In this document: in pieces, positions 18,780 to 27,226 of the stretch
How positions within the stretch are numbered: the first letter of the stretch is position 1
Layout of the letters: every line of letters begins with the position of its first letter
Source of the DNA: Bacteroidota bacterium
GTDB taxonomy: Bacteria; Bacteroidota; Bacteroidia; Cytophagales; Cyclobacteriaceae
Length of the DNA stretch: 64,000 nucleotides
Direction: 5' to 3'
NCBI GenBank assembly: GCA_022567155.1
Contig: JADFHN010000011.1
Span: forward strand, 1 to 64,000
Notes under the pieces: model-generated
Told to the model about the DNA's origin: nothing
What the model saw: the letters and a program-made list of their open reading frames with translations, nothing else
Database searches by the model: none
Program-made: the position numbers and the translations under genes

Positions 18780-19262
18780 TTACAAATATTCCTCTGCCAT
18801 TTTTAATAACTTCTCAAGCCAGATTTTATCCGTCTGGTTAAAATCATTCAGCACCGTACTGTCAACATCAAGAACATATAAAACCTCTTTATCCCGGATT
18901 ACCGGTACAACAATTTCTGATCTCGACTCCGGACTACAAGCAATGTGTCCCGGAAATTTATCAACATCAGGTACAATGATCGTTTGTTTCTTTTCCCACA
19001 CTGTGCCGCATACGCCACGTCCTCTGGCTATTCTTGTGCAGGCAACAGGCCCCTGAAAAGGTCCTAACACCAGCTCATCGCCTGCCACTTTATAAAACCC
19101 AACCCAAAAAAAATTCATTCCGGTTTTCAGGGCTGCCACAAGGTTTGCCTGATTCGCAATAACATCCGGCTCATCACGTATCAGCGCAATGATCTGCGGT
19201 AACAGCAATTCGTATTTCGACGCCTTTTTTTCAGATTCAGAAACGATTATTTCCTCTGCCAT
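18780..19262 (-). CDS. msrC: Free methionine-(R)-sulfoxide reductase, GAF domain
   Basis: This 160-residue single-GAF protein reduces free methionine-R-sulfoxide with thioredoxin as a repair enzyme. The three family cysteines are present: ACTRIARGRGVCG (two) and HIACSPESRSEIV (one). The FFWVGFYKVAGDELVLGPFQG segment is highly characteristic. It is cytosolic, with no signal. It faces psd and has a 109-bp gap to the following small lipoprotein gene, so it probably has its own promoter. Confident by motif. Confidence 0.93.
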   Translation of the reverse strand: MAEEIIVSESEKKASKYELLLPQIIALIRDEPDVIANQANLVAALKTGMNFFWVGFYKVAGDELVLGPFQGPVACTRIARGRGVCGTVWEKKQTIIVPDVDKFPGHIACSPESRSEIVVPVIRDKEVLYVLDVDSTVLNDFNQTDKIWLEKLLKMAEEYL

Positions 19263-19371
19263 TATTCAATGACTAACATATGATAAAGGCTACTTTCATT
19301 ATACATAACATTTTGTATAAAAAATGCAGGTTTTTCGGAGCTAATTTGTTGGGCAATTGTTGGTTACTTTT

Positions 19372-19833
19372 TTAATTCGGCACAAAATGAAATTCGTGTC
19401 TGTCACCTCCATTGACAAAATAATACCATAATTCGTCTTTTTTTAATTTCAATATGTTGTAGTCCGAAGAGGAAACAGTAGACGTCTCGTCTGTTAATTC
19501 AACACTGCTAACTCCTGAAATTTTAATTTGTTGTTTGTCATTGTCGAATTGCCAAATACCCGTTTCGCTAAAAGGGGAACCGTCTTTGCCAATGTAATTT
19601 CTGATTAAAGCGCCCCCCTCCTGAAATTGCTCTTGAAAATTACTTATAAGTAAACTGGTGGTTTCGTCATTTCCGTTTCTCAGGTATTTTTCAAGTTGCC
19701 ATGAATTGACTGTTAATCTTTTATCTGCCTTTTTTACTAGTCCACCTTCGTCGTATTTGTTACATCCTGCTGTAAAGACAGCTACCAGTCCAAGGATTAG
19801 CAGTCCATTTAATGTTCTTTTAATTGATTTCAT
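19372..19833 (-). CDS. Small lipocalin-like lipoprotein
   Basis: A 153-residue lipoprotein. The signal peptide ends in the lipobox FTAGC (cysteine near residue 24), followed by a short linker. The mature part starts SWQLEKYLRNGND and is beta-rich with alternating hydrophobics (GIWQFDNDKQQIKISGV, DYNILKLKKDELWYYF), reminiscent of lipocalin-like DUF domains common in Bacteroidetes. Function is unknown. It is a monocistronic minus-strand gene between msrC and ribD. The lipocalin label is by style and not by a specific motif. Confidence 0.75.
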   Translation of the reverse strand: MKSIKRTLNGLLILGLVAVFTAGCNKYDEGGLVKKADKRLTVNSWQLEKYLRNGNDETTSLLISNFQEQFQEGGALIRNYIGKDGSPFSETGIWQFDNDKQQIKISGVSSVELTDETSTVSSSDYNILKLKKDELWYYFVNGGDRHEFHFVPN

Positions 19834-19973
19834 GATTTCCGGTTATTAAGGTTTAAATCTTTAATAAGAATGAATTATATATTCAAATTGTTACATTTTC
19901 TATACATTATTTTTTTTAAAATGTTCCTGTATGGAAGTGTATAAATATTTCACCTTTCTGCAAACATAATTAT

Positions 19974-21026
19974 TTATTCCCGGGCATTAACATTTTCTGC
20001 CGTGTGGTACCGGTAAATGTATAGTTCGTCATCGGCAATCATTTCTTTTGACTCCGCTTCTTGTATGATTTTCGGCGCTTCAATACCCCTTTCAAATTTC
20101 GCAGGCGAAACAAAGACCCTTGCTTCATCCCATAAGCCTGCGTCAATAAAATAATTAAGGGTTTCAGTGCCTCCCTCCACAATGATGCTTCCCAACCCTT
20201 TTTCATTCATATCTTTTAACATTCCCTCCAGAAAATTATCTTTATTAATTCTTCTGAAAATCAGATTTTCCCGAATTTGATCTTTAACGTAATTATAAAC
20301 AATTGTGTTTATCTGTTTGTCAAATATCAGATAGCTATTATCGAGTTTCAATCTGGTATCAATCACTATTCGCACCGGACTATTGCCCTCCCAATCCCTG
20401 ACATTCAGTGTGGGATTATCGTATTCAACCGTGCCCCTTCCTACTAAAATGGCATCTTCTTCAGCACGCCATTTATGTACGATTTTACGCGATGCGTCTG
20501 AACTGATCCATTTCGAATCACGATTTTCCTTCGCAATAAAACCATCAGCTGTCTGAGCCCATTTCAGAATAACATACGGCCGCCCTTCTTCCTGATTTGT
20601 AAAAAACCGCCGGTTCAGTTCACGCCCTTCCGCCCAAAGCACGCCTTCTTTTACCTCAATTTTATGCTCCAGAAGCTGTTGGATTCCACTCCCTGATACA
20701 CGAGGATTTGGATCCCGGTTACTGATTACAACTCTTTTCACTTTATGTTTAATCAGCACATCCGTACAGGCGGGTGTTTTCCCATGATACGAACATGGCT
20801 CAAGGCTTATATAAATTATGCTCTTGGGTAGTAACGATTTATCTTCAACCTGGGCAACGGCATGAACTTCCGCATGCGGCCCGCCAAATTTTTTATGCCA
20901 CGCTTCACCGATAATTTTATCCTCATTCACAATCACACACCCCACCATCGGATTCGGGCTTACATTTCCAAGTCCGAACCTGGCGATGTCAAGCGCACGT
21001 TTCATATATTGTTCATCCTTTGACAA
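19974..21026 (-). CDS. ribD: Bifunctional riboflavin biosynthesis deaminase/reductase RibD
   Basis: RibD deaminates and then reduces the pyrimidine intermediate of riboflavin synthesis. The N-terminal deaminase domain has the zinc motif HAEVHAVAQ and EPCSYHGKTPAC. The C-terminal reductase domain has WISSDASRKIVHKWRAEEDA and GRGTVEYDNPTL. The frame is open to 21050 through a TTG, but that sits in a TAATTTG promoter-like box. I favour the TTG at 21026, which gives LSKDEQYMKRALDIA, as in homologues; the ATG at 21005 (MKRALDIA) is the alternative. It is divergent from prmC across a hairpin element. No other rib genes are present. Confidence 0.93.
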   Translation of the reverse strand: MSKDEQYMKRALDIARFGLGNVSPNPMVGCVIVNEDKIIGEAWHKKFGGPHAEVHAVAQVEDKSLLPKSIIYISLEPCSYHGKTPACTDVLIKHKVKRVVISNRDPNPRVSGSGIQQLLEHKIEVKEGVLWAEGRELNRRFFTNQEEGRPYVILKWAQTADGFIAKENRDSKWISSDASRKIVHKWRAEEDAILVGRGTVEYDNPTLNVRDWEGNSPVRIVIDTRLKLDNSYLIFDKQINTIVYNYVKDQIRENLIFRRINKDNFLEGMLKDMNEKGLGSIIVEGGTETLNYFIDAGLWDEARVFVSPAKFERGIEAPKIIQEAESKEMIADDELYIYRYHTAENVNARE

Positions 21027-21070
21027 GGTCTTCGTATTTTTAGATAACAAATTAAACGGTTTAACCTGAT

Positions 21071-21232
21071 TAATTCATGAATCTTTGTTATGAGCGTTTC
21101 AAGTATCTGACAGTCAAGTGCTCGCACAGAATTTTGGAACGGAGGCGTAGCAAAGCTACGTTGAGTACCAAAATTCGAGCAAGTGCTTGAATGGTAGGTA
21201 ATTGGAATGCGCAATAGATTATTCATGAATTA
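21071..21232. repeat. 160-bp imperfect hairpin element between ribD and prmC
   Basis: Ends are the inverted repeat TAATTCATGAAT (21071-21082 and 21221-21232), whose core ATTCATGAAT is itself palindromic. Inner arms share AATTTTGG and TCAAG blocks. The centre is the palindrome CGTAGC AAA GCTACG (21146-21160). It has no reading frame of note. It resembles a MITE or REP-type element; only one copy is seen in this window. Confidence 0.6.
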
Positions 21233-21269
21233 TTCTGGTTATATTATAATATTATAATAGTCATCAAAT

Positions 21270-22115
21270 ATGCCTTTACCTGACGAGCACTTCACAGATC
21301 TCCGGACTGCACTTTCAGCCATTTATTCCGGAAAGGAAGCAGAAAGTATTGCATTTCTTGTATTTGAGCATCTTGGAATAGCCAAAACAGAAGTTCTTGC
21401 AGGCAAAAAAATTATGTTGAATGAATCAGACAGCCAATTTCTATTGGGCGTTAAAGCGCGGTTGCTCACAAATGAACCCATACAATACATTCTTGGTGAA
21501 GCTGCTTTTTACGGATTGAGATTCGAGGTAAACAAGGAAGTGCTTATACCCCGGCAGGAAACCGAAGAGCTTGTGGATCTGATCATACGTGAAAACATAC
21601 TGGAAAAACCCGGCATTCTGGATATCGGGACCGGCAGCGGATGCATTGCCATAAGCCTGAAAAAAAATATACCGGATGCCGTTATCAGCGCATGTGATAT
21701 CAGCCGGGAGGCAATTGAACTCGCTGAAAAGAATGCCCTGCTGAACAGGGTTAAAATTCAATTTCATCAAAAAGACGTACTGCACATAGCCTCCCTTCCC
21801 GGTACAAAATATGATATTATTGTGAGCAACCCGCCTTATGTAACCAAAGAAGAAAAAATTCTGATGGATAGCAATATAGTTGCTTTTGAGCCGGTTGAAG
21901 CCTTGTTTGTTCCCGAAAATAACCCGCTTGTTTTCTACGAATGCATTATCGAGCTGGCTGCCCGCAACCTGACTGACAACGGCAGCGTTTATTTCGAGAT
22001 CAATGAATCGAAGGGCGCTGAAGTAGAAATGCTTCTTAATGAAGCCAGATTTAAGGCAGTACGAATCATTAAAGATATCAATGGAAAAGACCGGTTTGCA
22101 ACAGGAAATATTTAA
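21270..22115 (+). CDS. prmC: Release factor glutamine methyltransferase
   Basis: PrmC methylates the glutamine of the GGQ motif in peptide release factors. The 281-residue protein has the N-terminal helical domain with PIQYILGEAAFYG, the SAM site ILDIGTGSGCIAISL, and the catalytic NPPYVTKEE loop that binds glutamine, followed by EPVEALFV. Order and length fit the family. It begins 38 bp after the hairpin element and is divergent from ribD, a frequent neighbourhood in Bacteroidetes. An amidase gene follows 30 bp downstream. Confidence 0.95.
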   Translation: MPLPDEHFTDLRTALSAIYSGKEAESIAFLVFEHLGIAKTEVLAGKKIMLNESDSQFLLGVKARLLTNEPIQYILGEAAFYGLRFEVNKEVLIPRQETEELVDLIIRENILEKPGILDIGTGSGCIAISLKKNIPDAVISACDISREAIELAEKNALLNRVKIQFHQKDVLHIASLPGTKYDIIVSNPPYVTKEEKILMDSNIVAFEPVEALFVPENNPLVFYECIIELAARNLTDNGSVYFEINESKGAEVEMLLNEARFKAVRIIKDINGKDRFATGNI

Positions 22116-22145
22116 TTTTCCGTTACTGTTTTAAAATAAAAGTAT

Positions 22146-23705
22146 ATGCATACAACGTCCGGAATTATTTTCCTGTTATCCTTTTCAGTTGTTATTGTAA
22201 TGAACAGTTGTAACTCTCCGGAAAAGTTTGAACTTCAGGAAGCATCCTTTGCAGACATTCACCAGGCATTCAGCTCAGGCGCCTGCACCTGCGAATCACT
22301 GGTGAAAAACTACATTAAAAGAATAGAAACCTTCGATCAGCCATCGAAACTCAATGCCATAACGCTGATAAATCCGGAGGCATTGGATCGGGCGATTGAA
22401 CTGGACAAAGAGTATAAAGAAACAGGAAAATTAAGGCCCTTGCATTGTATTCCATTGATTGTAAAAGACAATTATGATGTTGCCGGTTTACCTACTACCG
22501 CAGGCTCATTGACCCTTAAAGATAACATTTCCATAAAAGATGCCTGGCAGGTCCGGAAACTCAAAGAAGCCGGAGCCATCGTTCTTGCCCGATCCAATAT
22601 GGCCGAATGGGCTTTCAGCCCGAAGGTAACCATCAGTTCTACTGCAGGAGAAACTTTGAATCCATACAATCCGGAGCACGTACCGGCCGGTTCGAGTGGA
22701 GGTACCGCCGCCGCAGTAGCGGCTAATTTCGGTGCAGCCGGCCTGGGTAGCGACACAGGCAATTCGATCCGAGGGCCTTCTTCACATAATGCCCTGGTTG
22801 GATTTCGTTCCACACTGGGATTAACGAGCCGCCAGGGAATCATACCGCTGTACGTCCGGAACGATGTAGGAGGTCCAATGGCCCGTACGGTTGAAGATGC
22901 CGTGCGAATACTTGAAGTAATTGCCGGTTACGATCCTGATGATCCGGTAACCGAATACAGCAAGGGAAAGGTGCCGGAAAATTATATGCAATATCTGGAC
23001 AAAGACGGATTGAAAGGCGCCCGGATTGGTGTTTTGAGGCTATTAAGTGAAGTTGATCCTGACGCTGAAATACATGCCTTATTCGAGCAGGCAATCGAAG
23101 ACCTTCAAAAAGCAGGCGCCATAATCATCGATCCCATTGACATTCCGGATTTTGACAGTTTGAAACAAAACCAATGGTGTCCGATGTTCCGGCACGACAT
23201 CAATGCATACCTTACTTCGCTGGGAGAAGCGGCGCCTGTGAAAAATCTCGAAGAAATATTGTCTTCGGGGCAATACTCTGGGTATATCAAAGAACTACTT
23301 GAATATTTTTTACGCGCAACCGACACACTGCAACTGCATGAAGATGGTTCACCCTGTTCGGATCCTTACACCGATACCCACAGAATTGCATTCCGTGATG
23401 CCATCACAGCAGCCATGGCCACTTACGATGTAATTGCGTTGATATATCCATCCTGGAACAATCCACCTGCAAAAGTTGGCGATATGGAGGGTTACAAAGG
23501 CGATAACAGTCAGGTGATTGCACCACACACCGGCCAACCGGCCTTTACGGTGCCCATGGGATATACCACCGGCAATTTACCTGCCGGGCTACAGTTTACA
23601 GGCCGGATGTTTGATGAACCCACACTGATCCGGATTGCATATGCCTACGAGCAGGCTACCATGCACAGAAAATCACCTGAGTTATTTCCTGCCCTAAAAG
23701 AATAG
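22146..23705 (+). CDS. Amidase-signature lipoprotein
   Basis: A 519-residue amidase of the GatA/fatty-acid-amide-hydrolase superfamily with a lipoprotein signal (lipobox VMNSC, cysteine at residue 22). The Ser-cisSer-Lys triad is visible: lysine in LIVKDNYD (about 107), cis-serine in PAGSSGG (about 183-184), and nucleophile serine in GSDTGNSIRGPSS (about 207). The signal shows it works at the cell envelope and is not the tRNA amidotransferase subunit. It probably cleaves amides or peptides scavenged outside; substrate unknown. It follows prmC by 30 bp. A MITE-like element lies 35 bp downstream. Confidence 0.88.
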   Translation: MHTTSGIIFLLSFSVVIVMNSCNSPEKFELQEASFADIHQAFSSGACTCESLVKNYIKRIETFDQPSKLNAITLINPEALDRAIELDKEYKETGKLRPLHCIPLIVKDNYDVAGLPTTAGSLTLKDNISIKDAWQVRKLKEAGAIVLARSNMAEWAFSPKVTISSTAGETLNPYNPEHVPAGSSGGTAAAVAANFGAAGLGSDTGNSIRGPSSHNALVGFRSTLGLTSRQGIIPLYVRNDVGGPMARTVEDAVRILEVIAGYDPDDPVTEYSKGKVPENYMQYLDKDGLKGARIGVLRLLSEVDPDAEIHALFEQAIEDLQKAGAIIIDPIDIPDFDSLKQNQWCPMFRHDINAYLTSLGEAAPVKNLEEILSSGQYSGYIKELLEYFLRATDTLQLHEDGSPCSDPYTDTHRIAFRDAITAAMATYDVIALIYPSWNNPPAKVGDMEGYKGDNSQVIAPHTGQPAFTVPMGYTTGNLPAGLQFTGRMFDEPTLIRIAYAYEQATMHRKSPELFPALKE

Positions 23706-23739
23706 CACATTTTATGACATGAAATTTATAATCTAAATA

Positions 23740-23882
23740 GAGCCTGTCTATAAAATAATGATGATTGGAGAATCTAAAAAAATGAATACCAATTATTCCC
23801 CCGCCACAGGCGGGGGTGTAGGGGTGGGTCAATATAAAAAGTCATTCATTTTTTCTGATTTATGAACTTTATAGACAGACTC
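23740..23882 (+). repeat. MITE-like palindromic element, copy 1
   Basis: A 143-bp element with inverted ends GAGCCTGTCTATAAA (23740-23754) and TTTATAGACAGACTC (23868-23882), differing at one position, followed inward by AAAAAAATGAAT blocks. The centre carries a GC-rich stem CCCCCGCC/GGCGGGGG. The ends resemble insertion-sequence termini. A related copy lies at 58537-58663 in the opposite orientation. It ends 17 bp before the TTG start of the next gene. Confidence 0.75.
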
Positions 23883-23899
23883 AAAACAGAACACATATT

Positions 23900-24892
23900 T
23901 TGAAAAATACCGGAAGAAAAGTTAAATGGGGAATCCTAAGTACAGCCAGGATAGGTACGTTGCAGGTAATCCCTGCCATGCAACAGGGTGAACTAACAGA
24001 GGTTGCTGCTATTGCTTCGCGTAGTATAGATGAAGCGAAGATGTGGGCAGACAAACTCAACATTCCAAAAGCGTATAGCAGTTATGAGGAGTTGCTGCAG
24101 GATGAAGAAATAGAGGCAATCTACAATCCGCTTCCAAATCACCTGCATGTGGAATGGACGATAAAAAGTATGCAACACGGAAAACATGTGCTTTGTGAAA
24201 AACCGTTTGCATTACATTCCAGCGACATACGCCCTGTTATTACCCTTAAGGAAAAAACGGGGCTGAAAGTTGGCGAAGCGTTTATGGTAAAAACTCATCC
24301 CCAGTGGCTCAAAGTAAAACAACTTATTGAGGAAGGATTTATCGGCAAACTGGAGTTGATCCATGGGTTTTTCAGTTATTTCAATAATGATCCCCATAAT
24401 ATACGGAACATCGCCGCTTATGGCGGTGGGGCCCTTTGGGATATCGGCTGTTATCCGGTTATGACGTCGAGGTTCATTTTCGGTGAAGAGCCGGTAAATA
24501 TAAAAGCAAGTATGACCTATGATGCTACGTTTAATACAGATAAGATCGTTTCCGCAATTCTTGAGTTCCCTTCAGGAAAAGCCGTCTTTTCTGCATCTAC
24601 GCAACTTGTCCCCTATCAGCGAATGCAATTTTTCGGAACAGAAAAAATGCTTGAAATATCTATTCCGTTTAACGCCCCCGTTGAGCAACCTGCAGAAATA
24701 ATAATTTTTAAAGGGGATAAGTTTGAAAACACTAACGAAGTAATAACCGTTCCGGTCTGTAACCAATATACGATTCAGGGCGATGCCTTTTCAAAAGCCA
24801 TTATCGATGATGGAGAAGAGCCTGTGACGCTTGAAGAAACATACCGGAATACAAAAGTAATTGAAGCGATGTTCAGATCGGCCAGAGGGTAA
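23900..24892 (+). CDS. Gfo/Idh/MocA family oxidoreductase
   Basis: A 330-residue NAD(P)-dependent dehydrogenase acting on sugars or polyols. The N-terminal Rossmann fold shows VKWGILSTARIGTLQVIPAM, then AIYNPLPNHLHVEW and the family lysine motif CEKPFAL. The C-terminal domain has GGGALWDIGCYPVM with the conserved aspartate and histidine-like position. No ATG lies near the expected start; the TTG at 23900 (LKNTGRKVKWG) is the only plausible one. The MITE-like element ends 17 bp upstream, so promoter and leader must lie in or beyond that element. Substrate unknown. Confidence 0.9.
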   Translation: MKNTGRKVKWGILSTARIGTLQVIPAMQQGELTEVAAIASRSIDEAKMWADKLNIPKAYSSYEELLQDEEIEAIYNPLPNHLHVEWTIKSMQHGKHVLCEKPFALHSSDIRPVITLKEKTGLKVGEAFMVKTHPQWLKVKQLIEEGFIGKLELIHGFFSYFNNDPHNIRNIAAYGGGALWDIGCYPVMTSRFIFGEEPVNIKASMTYDATFNTDKIVSAILEFPSGKAVFSASTQLVPYQRMQFFGTEKMLEISIPFNAPVEQPAEIIIFKGDKFENTNEVITVPVCNQYTIQGDAFSKAIIDDGEEPVTLEETYRNTKVIEAMFRSARG

Positions 24893-24928
24893 AAAACCTT
24901 AAACGAAAAATGTTGTTTATTTGCAGGA

Positions 24929-25714
24929 ATGAAAACATTTATGTGGCTGATTTTCATGATACCTGCAGTGTATGCCCTGGGAATTCTCGCAGTATATATG
25001 TTTGAAGATAGCCTCATCTTTCAAACTGCCCACCTCAGCAAGGATCATGATTTTATTTTTGACCAACCCTTCCAGGAGTTTTTTATTCCCACTAGTGACG
25101 GGGAACAACTGAACAATTTGTTATTCAAAACCGAACAACCCGCAAGGGGGTTGATTGTCTATTTTCATGGTAATGCCGGGAATCTGCAGGGATGGGGAAC
25201 ACTGGCAAATGATTTTACACGACTCGGATATGACCTTTTAATAACCGATTACAGGGGGTATGGCAAAAGCACAGGAACTCCGTCGGAAACCGCCCTTTAT
25301 GATGATGCCGAAACAGTCTGGAACTGGGCCCGGTCAAATTACAGCTACGATAAATGGATCATCTACGGTCGCTCGCTGGGCTCTGCCGTTGCTTCAAAGC
25401 TTGCGGTTACTGCCAACCACGATCTCCTGATTCTGGAAACACCTTTTGATGAAATCAAAAGTTTATTTCCTGCTAATTTATTTAAATGGGCCATAAAAAA
25501 TAAGTTTTCCAACCTGGAGTCCGTTCCTCAGGTAAAAACCAGGATCATTATTTTTCAGGGAACGGATGACAATGTTGTGCCTCTATCATCAGCAAATCGT
25601 ATAAAACCTTTGTTAAAAGAAACCGATCAAATGTACATTATTGAGGGAGGAGGACATAATGATCTGAGGGAATTTGCAGCATATCATGAAAAACTGGCAG
25701 AAGTGCTGCCCTGA
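24929..25714 (+). CDS. Membrane-anchored alpha/beta hydrolase, paralogue 1
   Basis: A 261-residue serine hydrolase of the BEM46/ABHD13-like type with one N-terminal membrane helix (residues 5-23). The oxyanion motif is FHGNAGNLQGWG, the nucleophile elbow is GRSLGS, the acid lies in GTDDNVVP and the histidine in GGGHNDLR. A closely similar gene follows after a 600-bp intergenic region (26411-27226). Esterase, lipase or thioesterase activity is plausible; nothing fixes the substrate. The start 36 bp after the Gfo/Idh/MocA gene suggests either co-transcription or a weak local promoter with TTTATTTGCA. Confidence 0.88.
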   Translation: MKTFMWLIFMIPAVYALGILAVYMFEDSLIFQTAHLSKDHDFIFDQPFQEFFIPTSDGEQLNNLLFKTEQPARGLIVYFHGNAGNLQGWGTLANDFTRLGYDLLITDYRGYGKSTGTPSETALYDDAETVWNWARSNYSYDKWIIYGRSLGSAVASKLAVTANHDLLILETPFDEIKSLFPANLFKWAIKNKFSNLESVPQVKTRIIIFQGTDDNVVPLSSANRIKPLLKETDQMYIIEGGGHNDLREFAAYHEKLAEVLP

Positions 25715-25835
25715 TCCTCAAACATGCCTCATGGGCTATATATTTTACTCTTTTTCAGAGCGCCGCGTGGCACCCGAACGACGTCAGTCGTGTGGGGAAT
25801 AACCTCATACGGTTAAGTCTTTTTTCAGAGCGGAG

Positions 25836-25911
25836 CGAAGAATCTCCCAAGTAAAGAAGAGTAAAAATCATGAGATTCTTCGGTCGCCTTTACTCCGAAA
25901 GCTTTCGGAGT
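25836..25911. repeat. REP-like inverted repeats
   Basis: An 11-bp perfect inverted pair (25836-25846 with 25872-25882) is followed by the perfect palindrome ACTCCGAAAGCTTTCGGAGT (25892-25911). The words CAGAG...AGAATCT recur near 51950-52010 and 52611-52655 on the other strand, showing a dispersed family. Confidence 0.55.
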
Positions 25912-26079
25912 TACGGTGAGTAGGTGGTCGCCCTACTGTCATAATGAAGAATTAGAGTAGTAAACTGGCTCACACTGAAAAGGGTTCATTAGGAGATCCT
26001 TTCGGTCTTCGCTGCTTGCAAGCGGGTGGGCATCCCCTTTAGGGACCGAGGGGTGCGGCGGGCTGCCTTCAAGCTATTT

Positions 26080-26132
26080 ATATTCATAAATATCCGTATA
26101 TACTCATAAATATCCATAAATATCCGTATAAA
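26080..26132. repeat. AT-rich ATAAATATCC repeat cluster
   Basis: CATAAATATCC occurs three times within 53 bp with CGTATA spacers. A similar cluster lies at 51998-52067. Tandem order is imperfect. Confidence 0.55.
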
Positions 26133-26410
26133 CGCCGCTTTCCAAATTCAATTTACCGGTTCCGTACACGATTGTCTGATCGCAAATCAAAAGGCTATTT
26201 TTTACTTCACTTAAAAATTATTAGCTTATAACCCAGGAATTGGTATTAGAAAAATGTCATTCTGATAAAATGCGTTATTACTTGCCAGATTCAGATTGGT
26301 TGCCGGGGTAAGTCTATGGTAATTTATTAACCTCATAAATGTTAAGAAATTATCTGTTTACCGGGCAAATTTTGTTGCGTATTTCGGATCTTAATATAAT
26401 TCAATTCAAC

Positions 26411-27226
26411 ATGCTAACCACGCTATTGGTTATTGCACTTATTTATGCCGGACTTTGTCTGCTTTTCTATTTTTTTCAGCATTTTATTTTTTTCAGGCCT
26501 GAAATACTTCCTTCCGCCTTCAGTTACTCCTACGACTTCCCCTTTGAAGAACTGCACTTTGACATGGAAGACGGAGGATACATCAACGGGATCTATTTTA
26601 CGGTGCCTTCGTCACGGGGTGTGGTATATTACCTGAAGGGTAATTCAAGAAGTATAAAAGGTTGGGGAAAATTTGCAAAAGATTTTTTGAGTAATGGATA
26701 TAACATCTTTATGATGGATTACCGGGGTTTTGGTAAAAGCAAGGGTAAACGAACCCAGAAAAAATTATTTGAAGATGCACAATTTATGTACAAATGGCTG
26801 GCAAAAAACTACGATGCAGATAAGATCATCATATATGGCAGATCGCTTGGGAGTGGTATTGCCGCACGTATTGCATCATGGAATAATGCAAGAATGCTTA
26901 TTCTTGACTCGCCGTATTTCAGCTTTTTTTATAACATAAAGCGATTCTTGTTTTTTATGCCACTCCGATGGATCCTGCGATATGATATCCGCACCGACGA
27001 ATACCTGAAAGCTGTAGAATGTCCCGTTTATATCATTCATGGAACCAAAGACCGGTTGATCCCGATTAATCAGAGTGAAAAACTGAAAGCACTCTATCCG
27101 GATAAAATATCGCTTATCAAAATCGAAAATGGTCATCACAACGATCTGACTGATTTTCCGGAATTCTTTGAAACACTTTATGATATCCTGTATGTGAAGC
27201 CGGTAAGTGAAACACCGCAGGCATGA
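26411..27226 (+). CDS. Membrane-anchored alpha/beta hydrolase, paralogue 2
   Basis: A 271-residue paralogue of the 24929 hydrolase. The frame is open from an ATG at 26339, but the ATG at 26411 (MLTTLLVIALIYAGL) aligns its membrane helix with that of the paralogue and is preferred. GRSLGSG, the acid in GTKDRLIP and NGHHNDL keep the catalytic triad. The oxyanion motif reads YLKGNSRSIKGWG, with lysine where the first copy and the family have histidine. The stop overlaps the acyl-CoA ligase start by four bases, tying it to lipid metabolism. Substrate is unknown. Confidence 0.86.
   Translation: MLTTLLVIALIYAGLCLLFYFFQHFIFFRPEILPSAFSYSYDFPFEELHFDMEDGGYINGIYFTVPSSRGVVYYLKGNSRSIKGWGKFAKDFLSNGYNIFMMDYRGFGKSKGKRTQKKLFEDAQFMYKWLAKNYDADKIIIYGRSLGSGIAARIASWNNARMLILDSPYFSFFYNIKRFLFFMPLRWILRYDIRTDEYLKAVECPVYIIHGTKDRLIPINQSEKLKALYPDKISLIKIENGHHNDLTDFPEFFETLYDILYVKPVSETPQA

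Larger units (their letters stand above)
25715..26338. other. 620-bp intergenic region packed with palindromes and AT-rich repeats
   Basis: No gene is visible. It holds two direct copies of a TCTTTTTTCAGAGCG-like word (about 25748 and 25818), an inverted pair CGAAGAATCTC/GAGATTCTTCG (25836-25846 and 25872-25882), a perfect 20-bp palindrome at 25892-25911, and an AT-rich tandem-like cluster at 26080-26132. GC-rich material around 26020-26065 separates them. The remainder, 26140-26338, is featureless. Confidence 0.6.

Noticed and set aside
20700-21050. RibD start at a TTG at 21050
   Set aside because: That codon lies in a TAATTTG promoter-like box and would add residues not expected from homologues.
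26020-26065. GC-rich patch as a CRISPR or repeat array
   Set aside because: There are no regularly spaced identical repeats; only single short palindromic words.
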